Assembly: GCF_022354825.1 (NCBI RefSeq)
Contig: NZ_CP031168.1
Coordinates: 3,225,501-3,289,500, forward strand
Direction of reading: 5' to 3'
Length of the DNA stretch: 64,000 nucleotides
DNA from: Paenibacillus sp. H1-7
GTDB lineage: Bacteria; Bacillota; Bacilli; Paenibacillales; NBRC-103111
This document shows positions 42,643-51,637 of the stretch, in pieces. The notes under the pieces were generated by a model. That model searched no databases, was not told the origin of the DNA, and saw nothing but the letters and a program-made list of their open reading frames with translations. The position numbers were made by a program, and so were the translations under genes. Every line of letters begins with the position of its first letter. Within the stretch, counting starts at the first letter, position 1.

Positions 42643-43506
42643 ATGAATTCTTATCGGATCCCGGAGATGGCCCGAAAATATATGGAGTACGACATGATCC
42701 AGAAGCATACGGACTTGCCGCATTTTCCAGAATTTCGTACGCGGCTGCTGTATGCTTTCTTGAGTAAGCACAGCTCGCTGTCGGGTTATAGCGAACTATT
42801 CAGCCTGGTGACTTCCTTGGTCCAAATAGGGATGGATACGCACGATTTGGTCAGCGTCAACAATAACGTAAAGGAGACGAAAGCGGCAAGATCCAGACAG
42901 CTGAAGGTGCTGGCCGGCGACTATTTCAGCAGCCGCTTTTATTATTTGCTGTCGCATGCAGGGCAGATTGATCTGATCGGAATATTGTCCAATGCGATCT
43001 GCGAAGTCAACCGGTTGAAAATGAATTTGTACCAAACGATGAAGCAGCTGAAAATGACCGGAGACGATTACATAAAACGTACGGTAGAAGTAAGATCACA
43101 GCTTTACTTGGCTTTTACCGGTTTTATGGAGGAGTCGCTGCATCAGGCATGGCCGGACATTTTGCGGCTCTTTACGCAATGCGAGGTACTGCTGCAGGAA
43201 ATTACCCGCTCGGAGGCTGCACAGCAATACCGTGACAGCTGGGGGTATTGGCACGTGCTGCAGCAAGCGTCCAAGGACGAATGCAAGCATATTCAGGCAG
43301 AGGAGCCGGATTACTCCAAAGTACGGTCCATCTGGCTGAAATATAAAGTGACTCCGCAGCTGTACCAAATGCTTAACCATTGTATGAAGCAGCTTCAGGA
43401 GAAGATGCAGACGCTGGAATCGAAGGAATTGGGCAAAGAGCTTCATGCGATCGGCGAGCCGTTTATGCGTTACCTCTCGACACCTAAAGCGCTGGAAGAA
43501 ATATGA
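42643..43506 (+). CDS. hepS: Heptaprenyl diphosphate synthase component 1
   Basis: The product has 287 residues. HepS is the non-catalytic partner of HepT and fixes the chain length of the C35 prenyl tail of menaquinone. It is helical and includes SLVQIGMDTHDLV near residue 75 and LAGDYFSSRFYYLLSHAGQI near 97, both typical of HepS. ATG 42643 follows CGGAGG. It opens a tight operon with menG, ubiA, ubiX, mqnA and hepT. Confidence 0.9.
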   Translation: MNSYRIPEMARKYMEYDMIQKHTDLPHFPEFRTRLLYAFLSKHSSLSGYSELFSLVTSLVQIGMDTHDLVSVNNNVKETKAARSRQLKVLAGDYFSSRFYYLLSHAGQIDLIGILSNAICEVNRLKMNLYQTMKQLKMTGDDYIKRTVEVRSQLYLAFTGFMEESLHQAWPDILRLFTQCEVLLQEITRSEAAQQYRDSWGYWHVLQQASKDECKHIQAEEPDYSKVRSIWLKYKVTPQLYQMLNHCMKQLQEKMQTLESKELGKELHAIGEPFMRYLSTPKALEEI

Positions 43507-43517
43507 GGTGAATTTCG

Positions 43518-44243
43518 TTGCAATCTAAAGCCAAATCCAAAGAAGAATTCGTGCACTCCGTATTTGAGAACATTGCTCCTAAATACGATATGATGAACGA
43601 TATTCTTAGCTTCTACCAGCATAAGGCTTGGAGAAGCTTCACCATGAAGAAGATGAACGTGCAGCCGGGCCAGACGGCAATCGATCTGTGCTGCGGCACG
43701 TGCGACTGGACCATCAGCATGGCCAAAGCAAGCAAGACGGGGAAGATGGTCGGCCTGGACTTCAGTCAAAATATGCTGGATTACGGGGCGATCAAAGTAC
43801 GCGAAGCGGGACTCGACCAGCAAATCAAGCTTGTACATGGTAACGCCATGCAGCTTCCGTTCGAGGATAATACCTTTGATTACGCGACGATCGGCTTCGC
43901 GTTACGCAATGTGCCGGATCTGGTCAAAGTTATCGAAGAGATGCAGAGAGTCGTGAAGCCCGGAGGAATGGTCGTCTCGCTGGAGCTGTCCAAGCCTACC
44001 TGGCAGCCGTTCAAAGGCTTGTATTATTTTTATTTCCAAAATATTTTACCTTTGATGGGTAAATTGATTGCCAAACGCTACGAGCAGTACAAGTGGCTTC
44101 CGGAATCATTGATTCATTTTCCTGATCATAAGCAGCTGGCCGATATTTTCAGAAAAACAGGACTGACCCATGTACAAGCTTTTCCGCTTACCGGTGGCAT
44201 CGCAGCACTCCATATTGGCATCAAGAAGCAGGAAGCGGAATAA
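43518..44243 (+). CDS. menG: Demethylmenaquinone methyltransferase
   Basis: The product has 241 residues. It adds the ring methyl group that completes menaquinone. The SAM-binding motifs are DLCCGTCDWTISMAK (about 52-66), GLDFSQNML (about 76) and the UbiE signature AFALRNVPD-like stretch GFALRNVPDL (about 131). The start is TTG behind GAGGTG. It lies between hepS and the ubiA-like gene. Confidence 0.95.
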   Translation: MQSKAKSKEEFVHSVFENIAPKYDMMNDILSFYQHKAWRSFTMKKMNVQPGQTAIDLCCGTCDWTISMAKASKTGKMVGLDFSQNMLDYGAIKVREAGLDQQIKLVHGNAMQLPFEDNTFDYATIGFALRNVPDLVKVIEEMQRVVKPGGMVVSLELSKPTWQPFKGLYYFYFQNILPLMGKLIAKRYEQYKWLPESLIHFPDHKQLADIFRKTGLTHVQAFPLTGGIAALHIGIKKQEAE

Positions 44244-44265
44244 GGGAAATGGGAGATGGACATTC

Positions 44266-45141
44266 ATGCTGTTGAAAAAAGCAAAAATTTTTATGGAAAT
44301 GATTAAAATCGAGCATACCCTGTTCGCGCTGCCTTTTGCCTTTATGGGAGCGCTGCTCGGTTCCGTCGTTATTTTTCAAAAATTGCCTGGCTGGGGACAG
44401 ATCGGGTGGATTATCGTCGCCATGATTGGGGCAAGAAGCGCGGCTATGGGGCTGAACCGGGTCATTGATAAAGTATTCGATGCGAAGAATCCGCGGACAG
44501 CGGCAAGAGCCATACCTGCCGGGCTGATTTCTTCGAAGGAAGCTATTATATTTATTGTGATTTCCTTCACATTGCTGTTTTGGGCTACCGCCAATTTGAG
44601 CTCATTATCGATGAAGCTGCTTCCTATAGCGGTCTTTTTCCTTGTCTTTTATTCTTACACGAAGCGGTTTACTTGGGCTTGCCACATCATTCTCGGCTTT
44701 ACGATCGCTCTGGCTCCGCTAGGGGGCTGGGTAGCCGTGACGAACGGAGTAACCCTTTCGGCAATCATCTTTTATGTTGCCGTCGCCTTCTGGGTGGCAG
44801 GCTTCGATATTATCTATGCGTGCCAGGATGCGGAATTCGACCGCGATGAGGGTCTTCATTCGATCCCTCAGCGCTTCGGCGTCGCCAAAGCATTGATTAT
44901 CGCCCGCTGGTTCCATGGCGTTACGGCCGTCGGATTGCTGACCTTGTTCTATTTGACGGACTTGAGCTGGGTCTACTTGGCCGGTCTTATCATCGCCAAC
45001 GTCCTGCTGTTTTATGAGCACAAAATTGTAACGCCAAAAAACTTAAGCCGTTTGAACACCGCCTTTTTCACGCTTAACAGCGTACTGAGCATTGCAATGT
45101 TCGCCTTCACGCTGATTGATCTGGTGGTGTTTCAGCGATGA
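44266..45141 (+). CDS. mqnP: UbiA-like prenyltransferase (probable MqnP)
   Basis: The product has 291 residues with about eight or nine membrane segments. It belongs to the UbiA family, with the prenyl-diphosphate motifs NRVIDKVFDAKNPRTAAR (about 62-79) and ACQDAEFDRDEG (about 185-196). Next to ubiX and mqnA it is probably the enzyme that prenylates 1,4-dihydroxy-6-naphthoate in the futalosine route. ATG 44266 follows GGGAGATGG. The 3' end overlaps ubiX by 4 bp. Confidence 0.87.
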   Translation: MLLKKAKIFMEMIKIEHTLFALPFAFMGALLGSVVIFQKLPGWGQIGWIIVAMIGARSAAMGLNRVIDKVFDAKNPRTAARAIPAGLISSKEAIIFIVISFTLLFWATANLSSLSMKLLPIAVFFLVFYSYTKRFTWACHIILGFTIALAPLGGWVAVTNGVTLSAIIFYVAVAFWVAGFDIIYACQDAEFDRDEGLHSIPQRFGVAKALIIARWFHGVTAVGLLTLFYLTDLSWVYLAGLIIANVLLFYEHKIVTPKNLSRLNTAFFTLNSVLSIAMFAFTLIDLVVFQR

Positions 45142-45770
45142 GCAGGCCATGGGTCATCGGGATTACCGGAGCTAGCGGCGCCGCATACGGCGTCCGCCTT
45201 TGCCGGTTTTTGCTGTCCCGCGGCTATGATCTTCATCTGCTGATAACGGATGCCGGCTGGCGCGTGTTGAAGGAGGAGCTGGGCTGGGATGCAGCCCGCC
45301 GCAAAGACATGCTGGACAAGCATTTGGGAGGACAGCCGGGCAGCTATACCTACCATCCTATACAGGATATAGGAGCGAGCACGGCAAGCGGATCGTTTCG
45401 GACCAGCGGCATGGTGATCATTCCTTGCTCGATGGGCACTTTGTCGGGCATTGCGAACGGCGCTTCCGACAATTTGCTGGAACGGACCGCCGACGTGATG
45501 CTGAAGGAAGGCAGACCGTTGATCGTCGTCCCTAGAGAAACGCCGCTCCATGCGATTCATTTGGAAAACATGCTGAAGCTGTCGCGCATGGGGGTGCGTA
45601 TCATACCGGCTATGCCTGCTTTTTATCAAGGGCCGCAGACGATTGAAGATATCATCGACTTCATGGTCGGTAAAGTATTGGACAATATGGATGTGGATCA
45701 TGAATTGTACAAAAGATGGGGGATGACGGATGGGCAGCGAGAAACGGGCAATCCGCATCGGCCGGATTGA
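45138..45770 (+). CDS. ubiX: UbiX family flavin prenyltransferase
   Basis: The product has 210 residues. UbiX makes prenylated FMN, the cofactor of UbiD-type decarboxylases. Motifs are GITGASGAAYGVRL (about 6-19), PCSMGTLSGIANGASDNLLER (shown here as two parts, PCSMGTLSGIA and DNLLER, near 96-117) and PRETPLHAIHLENML (near 135-149). ATG 45138 overlaps the previous gene. The end of the frame overlaps mqnA by 41 bp, an unusually long overlap. Confidence 0.9.
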   Translation: MSRPWVIGITGASGAAYGVRLCRFLLSRGYDLHLLITDAGWRVLKEELGWDAARRKDMLDKHLGGQPGSYTYHPIQDIGASTASGSFRTSGMVIIPCSMGTLSGIANGASDNLLERTADVMLKEGRPLIVVPRETPLHAIHLENMLKLSRMGVRIIPAMPAFYQGPQTIEDIIDFMVGKVLDNMDVDHELYKRWGMTDGQRETGNPHRPD

Positions 45771-46593
45771 TTTTACGAATGTTTGGCCGTTATTTTATTA
45801 TTTTCCTTTAGAACGCTTTCGCGGAGACGTACAGTTTGTGACGCAGGTTCCGACCCAGCTGAACGAAGCGATGGCCGAGGGCCGGATCGATATCGGACCT
45901 ATATCCTCCTTTGCGTATGGCGAGCATTTTGAAGATTACATGCTTCTGCCCGATATGTCGGTCAGCGCTTATAACCAAGTGCATTCGATATTGCTGTTTC
46001 ACCGTAAGCCCTTGAGTGAGCTGACAGGCGCTTCGGTAGCATTGCCGACCACGTCGGCGACTTCGGTCAATTTGCTTAAAATCATATTGCAAAAGTTTCA
46101 TCAAGTTCAGCCTGTATACCATTATGCGGCTCCTGTTCTGTCCGATATGATGCAGTCCGCCGATGCGGCTCTCCTGATTGGAGATCATGCAATTCGGGAA
46201 AGCTGGATAGAACACGGCTGGATGGTTACGGATTTGGCGGAAGAATGGACCAAGAGAACCCGACAGTGGATGTCCTTTGCCGTCTGCGCCATTCGCAAGC
46301 AAGTGGTGATAGAGCGGCCCGAGCTGATCGGCTCTATTTATCAGGCATTTATGGAGAGCAAAAGCAAATCGCTTGAGGATTTGACAGCGCTTGTAGAGGA
46401 CGCAAGGACACAGATCGGCGGAACGGCATCGTATTGGCAGCAATATTTTGCCGCGTTGACCTATGAGTTCGGGCCTGAACAGCAGGCTGGATTGCAATTG
46501 TATTACCGTTATGCATGGGAGCTCGGATTACTGGATAAAGAAGTGCCGATTCAATTGTGGCACGATAAATTTTTGACACAGGTGACGGAATGA
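45730..46593 (+). CDS. mqnA: Chorismate dehydratase MqnA
   Basis: The product has 287 residues. MqnA converts chorismate to 3-[(1-carboxyvinyl)oxy]benzoate, the first step of the futalosine menaquinone pathway. It has the solute-binding-protein-like fold, with RIGRIDFTNVWPLFYYF near the start, GRIDIGPISSFAY (about 52-64) and LPTTSATSVNLL (about 105). The conserved core starts at residue 7, so a later start is impossible. It overlaps hepT by 4 bp (ATGA). Confidence 0.9.
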   Translation: MGSEKRAIRIGRIDFTNVWPLFYYFPLERFRGDVQFVTQVPTQLNEAMAEGRIDIGPISSFAYGEHFEDYMLLPDMSVSAYNQVHSILLFHRKPLSELTGASVALPTTSATSVNLLKIILQKFHQVQPVYHYAAPVLSDMMQSADAALLIGDHAIRESWIEHGWMVTDLAEEWTKRTRQWMSFAVCAIRKQVVIERPELIGSIYQAFMESKSKSLEDLTALVEDARTQIGGTASYWQQYFAALTYEFGPEQQAGLQLYYRYAWELGLLDKEVPIQLWHDKFLTQVTE

Positions 46594-47564
46594 AACTGAT
46601 TGAGTTGTACGCGAAAATGAAAAAAGATATTTCGTACATCGAGAAGCAGCTCGAACGAAGTATCGATACGGATCACGCCCTGCTCCGGGAAGCTTCCGTC
46701 CATCTATTGAAGGCGGGAGGCAAGAGGATCCGGCCTGTTTTCGTCCTGTTGGGAGCCAAGTTCGGCACCTACGATTTGGAACGGATCAAGCATGTAGCTG
46801 TGCCGCTCGAGCTGATTCATATGGCTTCGCTCGTGCACGACGATGTCATTGACGACGCCATGACCCGCCGCGGACAGCTGACCGTCCGGTCCAAATGGGA
46901 TAACCGCATAGCGATGTATACCGGAGATTACATATTTGCCAAAGCGCTACTTGTAGCGACCAAGCTGGAGAATCCGGAAATCCACAAAATTTTGTCCAAG
47001 GCGATCCTCGAGATGAGTATCGGCGAAATGGAGCAAATCCGCTTTTTCTTCAACTCAGAGCAAACGGTACGGGATTATATGCTGCGCATCCGCCGCAAAA
47101 CCGCATTGCTTATTGCCATCAGCTGCCAGCTCGGAGCTATTGCCGCAGGAGCTAGCGAGAACATATCGAACCGGCTGTACTCGTTCGGATACAATGTCGG
47201 GATGGCGTTTCAGGTGAGAGACGATTTGCTTGATTTGTGCGGTACGGAGAAAGAGATCGGCAAGCCGCCGGGCAGCGACATCCGTCAGGGCAACATTACG
47301 ATTCCCGTCATTTTCGCATTACGGGAGCCGGAGCTGAGACCGATGCTGCTGACGGAGCTGAAACGTATTCAGGAAGCGGACGGACAAACCGATATAAGCC
47401 GTTTCATCGAGCTGATTCGTGGCAGTGCCGGGATCAAGCAGGCGGAAGAGCTGGCTAACCGCTATATTGACAAGGCGATTTCCGTTCTCCAAGGGCTTCC
47501 GGATATTCAGGCCAAGAAGGATTTGATAGGGGTAGCCCATTTTATCGGCAACCGCTCGTACTAA
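46590..47564 (+). CDS. hepT: Heptaprenyl diphosphate synthase component 2
   Basis: The product has 324 residues. This is the catalytic trans-prenyltransferase subunit. The first aspartate-rich motif is DDVIDDAMTRRG (about 84-95) and the second is RDDLLDLCGTEKE (about 211-223). The ATG overlaps the mqnA stop codon (ATGA). With HepS it makes the C35 chain for menaquinone-7. Confidence 0.94.
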   Translation: MKLIELYAKMKKDISYIEKQLERSIDTDHALLREASVHLLKAGGKRIRPVFVLLGAKFGTYDLERIKHVAVPLELIHMASLVHDDVIDDAMTRRGQLTVRSKWDNRIAMYTGDYIFAKALLVATKLENPEIHKILSKAILEMSIGEMEQIRFFFNSEQTVRDYMLRIRRKTALLIAISCQLGAIAAGASENISNRLYSFGYNVGMAFQVRDDLLDLCGTEKEIGKPPGSDIRQGNITIPVIFALREPELRPMLLTELKRIQEADGQTDISRFIELIRGSAGIKQAEELANRYIDKAISVLQGLPDIQAKKDLIGVAHFIGNRSY

Positions 47565-47621
47565 TAACGTTTAACAGCGCACACGATGTGTGATATATTG
47601 AGTCAAAGGGGGAATAGGATC

Positions 47622-48065
47622 ATGGAACGCACTTTTCTAATGGTAAAGCCTGACGGCGTACAGCGCGGTCTGATTGGCGAGATAGTCAAACGGTTCGAAC
47701 AAAAAGGGTTTCAGCTGGTCGGAGCCAAGTTCCTTCAAATGTCAACGGAGCTGGCCGAGCTTCATTATGCCGAGCACAAGGGCAAAGATTTCTACGCCAA
47801 GCTCGTAGAATTTATTACTGCTGGTCCCGTATTCGCGATGGTATGGGAAGGCGATCAAGTTATCGCGCTGTCCAGAGCCATGATCGGCAAGACCGATGCG
47901 CTGGAGGCCGCACCCGGAACGATCCGCAGCGATTATGCTATACATACGAGATTCAATCTGATTCATGGCTCGGATTCAGTGGAAAGCGCGCAAAGAGAGA
48001 TTGCTAACTTTTTCCAGGAGCATGAGCTGGTAAAATATACGAAGGCGATACAACAGTGGATCTAG
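47622..48065 (+). CDS. ndk: Nucleoside diphosphate kinase
   Basis: The product has 147 residues. It equalises nucleoside triphosphate pools. [20 protein letters not shown] begins the protein, and the phosphorylated His lies in NLIHGSDS (about 115). ATG 47622 follows AAGGGGGAA. The position between hepT and cheR is as in B. subtilis. TTTAAC and TATATT in the 57-bp gap upstream could form a promoter. Confidence 0.95.
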   Translation: MERTFLMVKPDGVQRGLIGEIVKRFEQKGFQLVGAKFLQMSTELAELHYAEHKGKDFYAKLVEFITAGPVFAMVWEGDQVIALSRAMIGKTDALEAAPGTIRSDYAIHTRFNLIHGSDSVESAQREIANFFQEHELVKYTKAIQQWI

Positions 48066-48080
48066 GACGGGGATGGCTGC

Positions 48081-48860
48081 ATGGAAGACCAGGATTTTCT
48101 TTTATTCATCAAGAAGGTTAAAGATTACACGTCCATAGATTTGGCCCAGTATAAAGAAGCTCAAATGAAACGGCGTCTGACCACGCTGAGGCTGAAAAAG
48201 GGCTATTCGACCTTCACAGCCTTCTTCGACGCTATGGCGAAGGACAAGGAGCTCTTCTACGAATTTCTAGACCGGATGACCATCAACGTGTCGGAGTTCT
48301 GGCGTAACCCGAACCGGTGGGAAGTGCTGGAGAAGACGTTTTTGCCGGAGATGATCCGCAAGTCCCGCAAGCTCAAATGCTGGAGCGCCGCCTGCTCTAC
48401 GGGCGAGGAGCCTTACACGCTGGCGATGATCCTGGCGGAATTGAATGTCCTGAAGGATGCGCACGTTCTTGCTACGGATATTGATGAAGGAGCTCTGGGG
48501 AAAGCGAAAACCGGGGTGTATTCGGATCGCTCCATTCGGGACGTTCCACAGAGCTACTTGAAGAAATATTATAAGCAGGAGAATCTGACGTATTCCATTA
48601 CGGACGAGCTGAAACGGGAAATCCGGTATCAAAAGCAAAATCTGCTAACAGATACGTTCGATACCCAGTTCGACCTGATCATTTGCCGCAATGTGATGAT
48701 TTATTTTACCGAAGAAGCGAAGCACTTATTATATCAAAAATTTTCGAATGCCTTAAAGCCCGGCGGCATCTTGTTCGTCGGCAGCACGGAGCAAATCTTC
48801 TCCCCGGGACAGTACGATCTGGAGCCGGCAGAAACGTTTTTTTATCGGAGAAAGAGCTGA
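48081..48860 (+). CDS. cheR: Chemotaxis protein methyltransferase CheR
   Basis: The product has 259 residues. CheR methylates glutamates of chemoreceptors. The N-terminal all-alpha domain (about 1-80) is followed by the SAM-binding domain with WSAACSTGEEPYTLAM (about 98-113), ATDIDEGAL (about 132) and LIICRNVMIYF (about 203). It follows ndk by 15 bp. The gene is the only chemotaxis gene in the window, as in the same B. subtilis locus. Confidence 0.95.
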   Translation: MEDQDFLLFIKKVKDYTSIDLAQYKEAQMKRRLTTLRLKKGYSTFTAFFDAMAKDKELFYEFLDRMTINVSEFWRNPNRWEVLEKTFLPEMIRKSRKLKCWSAACSTGEEPYTLAMILAELNVLKDAHVLATDIDEGALGKAKTGVYSDRSIRDVPQSYLKKYYKQENLTYSITDELKREIRYQKQNLLTDTFDTQFDLIICRNVMIYFTEEAKHLLYQKFSNALKPGGILFVGSTEQIFSPGQYDLEPAETFFYRRKS

Positions 48861-48929
48861 GCCTGGAGGTATAAGTTTTTCCATCCGTTCCAATACTGTG
48901 AATAGTCGACAAAGTTCAGGAGGGACCTG

Positions 48930-49094
48930 ATGGACAAACGTAAGGTGATTACAGCTTACCGGAGAGGCTTCATTACAATGCAGGAATGTGCGCAAATATT
49001 GGGCATCGATTCGCTGCAAGTGATGGGTATGGTGAATGAGCCAGAGCTTAAAGAGCTTTCCGGTTCCATGAAAAAACAGCACGTGAATGGCTGA
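48930..49094 (+). CDS. Small conserved-looking protein, 54 residues
   Basis: The 54-residue frame starts MDKRKVITAYRRGFITMQEC and contains a possible helix-turn-helix (FITMQECAQILGIDSLQVMG). CAGGAGGG lies 5 bases before the ATG, which is strong support for translation. It lies between cheR and aroC and ends before a terminator. It may be a DNA-binding regulator, but function is unknown. Confidence 0.7.
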   Translation: MDKRKVITAYRRGFITMQECAQILGIDSLQVMGMVNEPELKELSGSMKKQHVNG

Positions 49095-49119
49095 ACTTTT
49101 GCATAAACGCGACAACCCG

Positions 49120-49168
49120 GAGATACGCTTCTGCAGCTTTGTAGCTGCGCTAGCGTATCTTTTATTTT
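49120..49168 (+). terminator. Intrinsic terminator upstream of aroC
   Basis: AGATACGCT (49121-49129) and AGCGTATCT (49152-49160) form the outer stem, with CAGCT and AGCTG inside, followed by TTTATTTT. Confidence 0.88.
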
Positions 49169-49237
49169 GCAGCCGATAGCGACTGCTTTTAGACGGACTT
49201 CAAGCTTTCATCCTATTAGAGGATTTGCGACGATTTC

Positions 49238-49266
49238 TTGTCAAACGGTGGCGCCTATACTATAAT
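49238..49266 (+). promoter_or_regulatory. Promoter of aroC
   Basis: TTGTCA (49238-49243) and TATAAT (49261-49266) are 17 bp apart. The predicted transcription start is near 49273. Confidence 0.8.
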
Positions 49267-49287
49267 TAGCACATGAATGGAGTACAT

Positions 49288-49332
49288 AAAAGCGCTAAAG
49301 CGTTCCGTTCTGGAACGTTTTCGCTTTTTTGG
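49288..49332 (+). terminator. Leader terminator (attenuator) of aroC
   Basis: AAAAGCG, AAA and GCGTTCC on the left pair with GGAACGT, TTT and CGCTTTT on the right around loop GTTCT, with a two-base bulge. Six T residues end the right arm. It lies between the promoter and the aroC start, so it probably attenuates the aro operon. A frame from 49277 through the hairpin has Phe and Tyr codons but no ribosome binding site. Confidence 0.65.
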
Positions 49333-49357
49333 GGATAGGACGAAAGGGGACAAACAC

Positions 49358-50521
49358 GTGAGATATTTAACAGCAGGGGAAACGCATGGTCCGCAGCTTA
49401 CTGCGATCATTGAAGGGTTTCCAAGCAATGTGACCATCGATTTTGAAGAAGTGAACTTTCAATTGGCACGCCGCCAAAAAGGCTACGGCCGCGGGCGCCG
49501 CATGCAAATCGAGAAAGATACCGCGAGCATTGTCGGAGGGGTAAGACACGGCAAAACAACAGGAGCTCCGATTGCGCTCGTTGTAGAGAATAACGATTGG
49601 AAGCATTGGACGTCTGTTATGAATATCGAACCGATCGAAGGCAGCGATGAGACGAAGCGCAGAGTGAACCGCCCTCGTCCGGGACATGCCGATTTGAACG
49701 GCGGCTTGAAATACAATCAACGGGATCTTCGCAACATTCTGGAGCGCTCGAGCGCCAGAGAAACGACGATGCGTGTAGCGATAGGTGCGGTAGCTCGTCA
49801 GCTTTTGTCCGCATTCGGCATTAAAGTGGCGAGCCAGGTCATTCGCATCGGCGAAATCGAGGTTCAGCGCCAGGAATTGCCGATCGAAGACCTGATCCGC
49901 ATTACGGAGGAATCCCCGCTCCGCGTAGTGGACAAGGATGCGGAAGCGAAGATGATCGCAGCGATCGATGCAGCCAAGGAAGACGGCGACACGCTCGGCG
50001 GTATTGTCGAGTGCGTAATCGAAGGCGTTCCGGTAGGACTCGGAAGCCATGTGCAATGGGACCGCAAGCTGGACGGACGTATTGCGCAAGCGGTTTTGTC
50101 GATTCAGGCGTTCAAAGGCTGTGAAATCGGCATCGGGTTCGAAGCGGCTAAGCTGAGAGGCTCCAAGGTGCATGACGAAATCATGTACGAGGAAGGAAGA
50201 GGCTTCTATCGCGCATCCAATCGCGCAGGCGGCTTTGAAGGCGGCATGACCACAGGAGAACCGATTGTTGTTCGCGGTGTCATGAAGCCGATTTCGACGT
50301 TGTATAAAGCGCTGCAAAGCGTCGATATCGATACGAAAGAAGCATTCACGGCTCAAGTGGAGCGTTCCGATACTTGTGCGGTCGCTGCGGCGGGCGTCAT
50401 TATGGAGAACATCGTCGCTTGGGAAGTGGCGAGCGCATTCTTGGATAAGTTCGGCGGAGATTCGCTGGAAGAAATCCGCAATAATTACAATAGCTTTTTG
50501 GAGCAAGTGAAAAGTTATTAG
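49358..50521 (+). CDS. aroC: Chorismate synthase
   Basis: The product has 387 residues. It makes chorismate from 5-enolpyruvylshikimate-3-phosphate using reduced FMN. Motifs are [20 protein letters not shown] (near residue 2-21), [17 protein letters not shown] (about 41-57), [11 protein letters not shown] (about 107-117) and [17 protein letters not shown] (about 297-313). GTG 49358 was chosen because the family begins with MRYLTAGE; AAAGGGGA lies upstream. Called aroF in older B. subtilis nomenclature. Confidence 0.95.
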   Translation: MRYLTAGETHGPQLTAIIEGFPSNVTIDFEEVNFQLARRQKGYGRGRRMQIEKDTASIVGGVRHGKTTGAPIALVVENNDWKHWTSVMNIEPIEGSDETKRRVNRPRPGHADLNGGLKYNQRDLRNILERSSARETTMRVAIGAVARQLLSAFGIKVASQVIRIGEIEVQRQELPIEDLIRITEESPLRVVDKDAEAKMIAAIDAAKEDGDTLGGIVECVIEGVPVGLGSHVQWDRKLDGRIAQAVLSIQAFKGCEIGIGFEAAKLRGSKVHDEIMYEEGRGFYRASNRAGGFEGGMTTGEPIVVRGVMKPISTLYKALQSVDIDTKEAFTAQVERSDTCAVAAAGVIMENIVAWEVASAFLDKFGGDSLEEIRNNYNSFLEQVKSY

Positions 50522-50539
50522 AAGCGGGGCGTGAATCGG

Positions 50540-51634
50540 ATGAAAGAGCTAACGGTTGATTTAGGGGAGCGTTCCTACCCGATTTATATCGGGGAGGGCA
50601 TTCTGGAGCAAATCGGCAGTCTGTTCGGCAAGCACGGTATTGGCAAGGCATCGCCGCTGCTGCTTGTTACGGACACCAATGTCGCCAAGTACCATCTTGG
50701 GCATGTAGAGGGCAAGCTGAAGGAAGCGGGTTATACCGTTGTAACACATATCGTTGCTTCCGGAGAAAAGTCCAAATCTCTGCACGTCCTGGAGGAAGTG
50801 GTGGCTACTGCGCTGGATGCGGGATTGGACCGGAAGTCAACGGTCATCGCATTGGGCGGAGGCGTTGTAGGAGACTTGGCCGGCTTCGTTGCCGCCAGCT
50901 ACATGCGCGGAATTCGATTCGTGCAAATCCCTACCACCATTCTGGCGCATGACAGCAGTGTCGGCGGCAAGGTGGCGGTAAACCATCCAAAGGCGAAAAA
51001 CATTATCGGCGCGTTTCATCAGCCGGAAATGGTATTGTACGATACGGCGACATTAAGGACACTGCCTCCGCGTGACGTGCGTGCGGGGCTGTCCGAGATG
51101 ATCAAGCACGGTCTCATTTGGGACGAGGCGTTCACTGCATGGCTGGAGGAAAATGCCGGGAAGCTGCTCTCCTTGGATCAAGAAGCGCTTCAACACGGCC
51201 TGTACGAAGGCTGTAAGGTGAAGTCCATCGTCGTATCCCAGGATGAGAAGGAGAACGGGCTTCGTGCGATTTTGAATCTGGGGCACACCATCGGACACGC
51301 GCTGGAAGCGGTAGCCAACTACGGCGAGCTTGAGCACGGTGAAGCCATTTCCATCGGGATGGTCGGTGCTGCGAAGCTGGCTCTCCGATTGGGTCACCCG
51401 GAGCACATTTATACGAGAACGAAGAGCATTTTGCAGCGTTTTGAGCTTCCGACCCGACTGCCTGCGCATTTGGATACGGATGCTATTATGAACGCGATGA
51501 TGCACGATAAGAAGTTCCAGGAAGGAACGATGGTTTTCATCATACCGACGGAAATCGGCAAAGTGGAGATCAACAAAAACGTTTCTGCGGCATGGGTGAG
51601 AGAAGTCGTAGAGCAACTGAAACAGGAGGCATAA
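50540..51634 (+). CDS. aroB: 3-dehydroquinate synthase
   Basis: The product has 364 residues. It cyclises DAHP to 3-dehydroquinate, the second step toward chorismate. Motifs are ALGGGVVGDLAGFVAA (about 105-120), QIPTTILAHDSSVGGK (about 134-149) and GHTIGHALE (about 254), holding the zinc and substrate ligands. ATG 50540 starts MKELTVDLGERSYPIYIG; GTG 50531 in frame is possible. It lies 18 bp after aroC and 3 bp before aroH. Confidence 0.94.
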   Translation: MKELTVDLGERSYPIYIGEGILEQIGSLFGKHGIGKASPLLLVTDTNVAKYHLGHVEGKLKEAGYTVVTHIVASGEKSKSLHVLEEVVATALDAGLDRKSTVIALGGGVVGDLAGFVAASYMRGIRFVQIPTTILAHDSSVGGKVAVNHPKAKNIIGAFHQPEMVLYDTATLRTLPPRDVRAGLSEMIKHGLIWDEAFTAWLEENAGKLLSLDQEALQHGLYEGCKVKSIVVSQDEKENGLRAILNLGHTIGHALEAVANYGELEHGEAISIGMVGAAKLALRLGHPEHIYTRTKSILQRFELPTRLPAHLDTDAIMNAMMHDKKFQEGTMVFIIPTEIGKVEINKNVSAAWVREVVEQLKQEA

Positions 51635-51637
51635 TCC

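Noticed and set aside
49277..49357. ATG at 49277 as the aroC start
   Set aside because: The chorismate synthase family begins with MRYLTAGE-like residues at 49358; the upstream stretch forms the leader terminator and has no ribosome binding site.
49367..50506. Long minus-strand open frame opposite aroC
   Set aside because: It covers almost exactly the aroC coding region in antisense with no start signals; aroC motifs explain the sequence.
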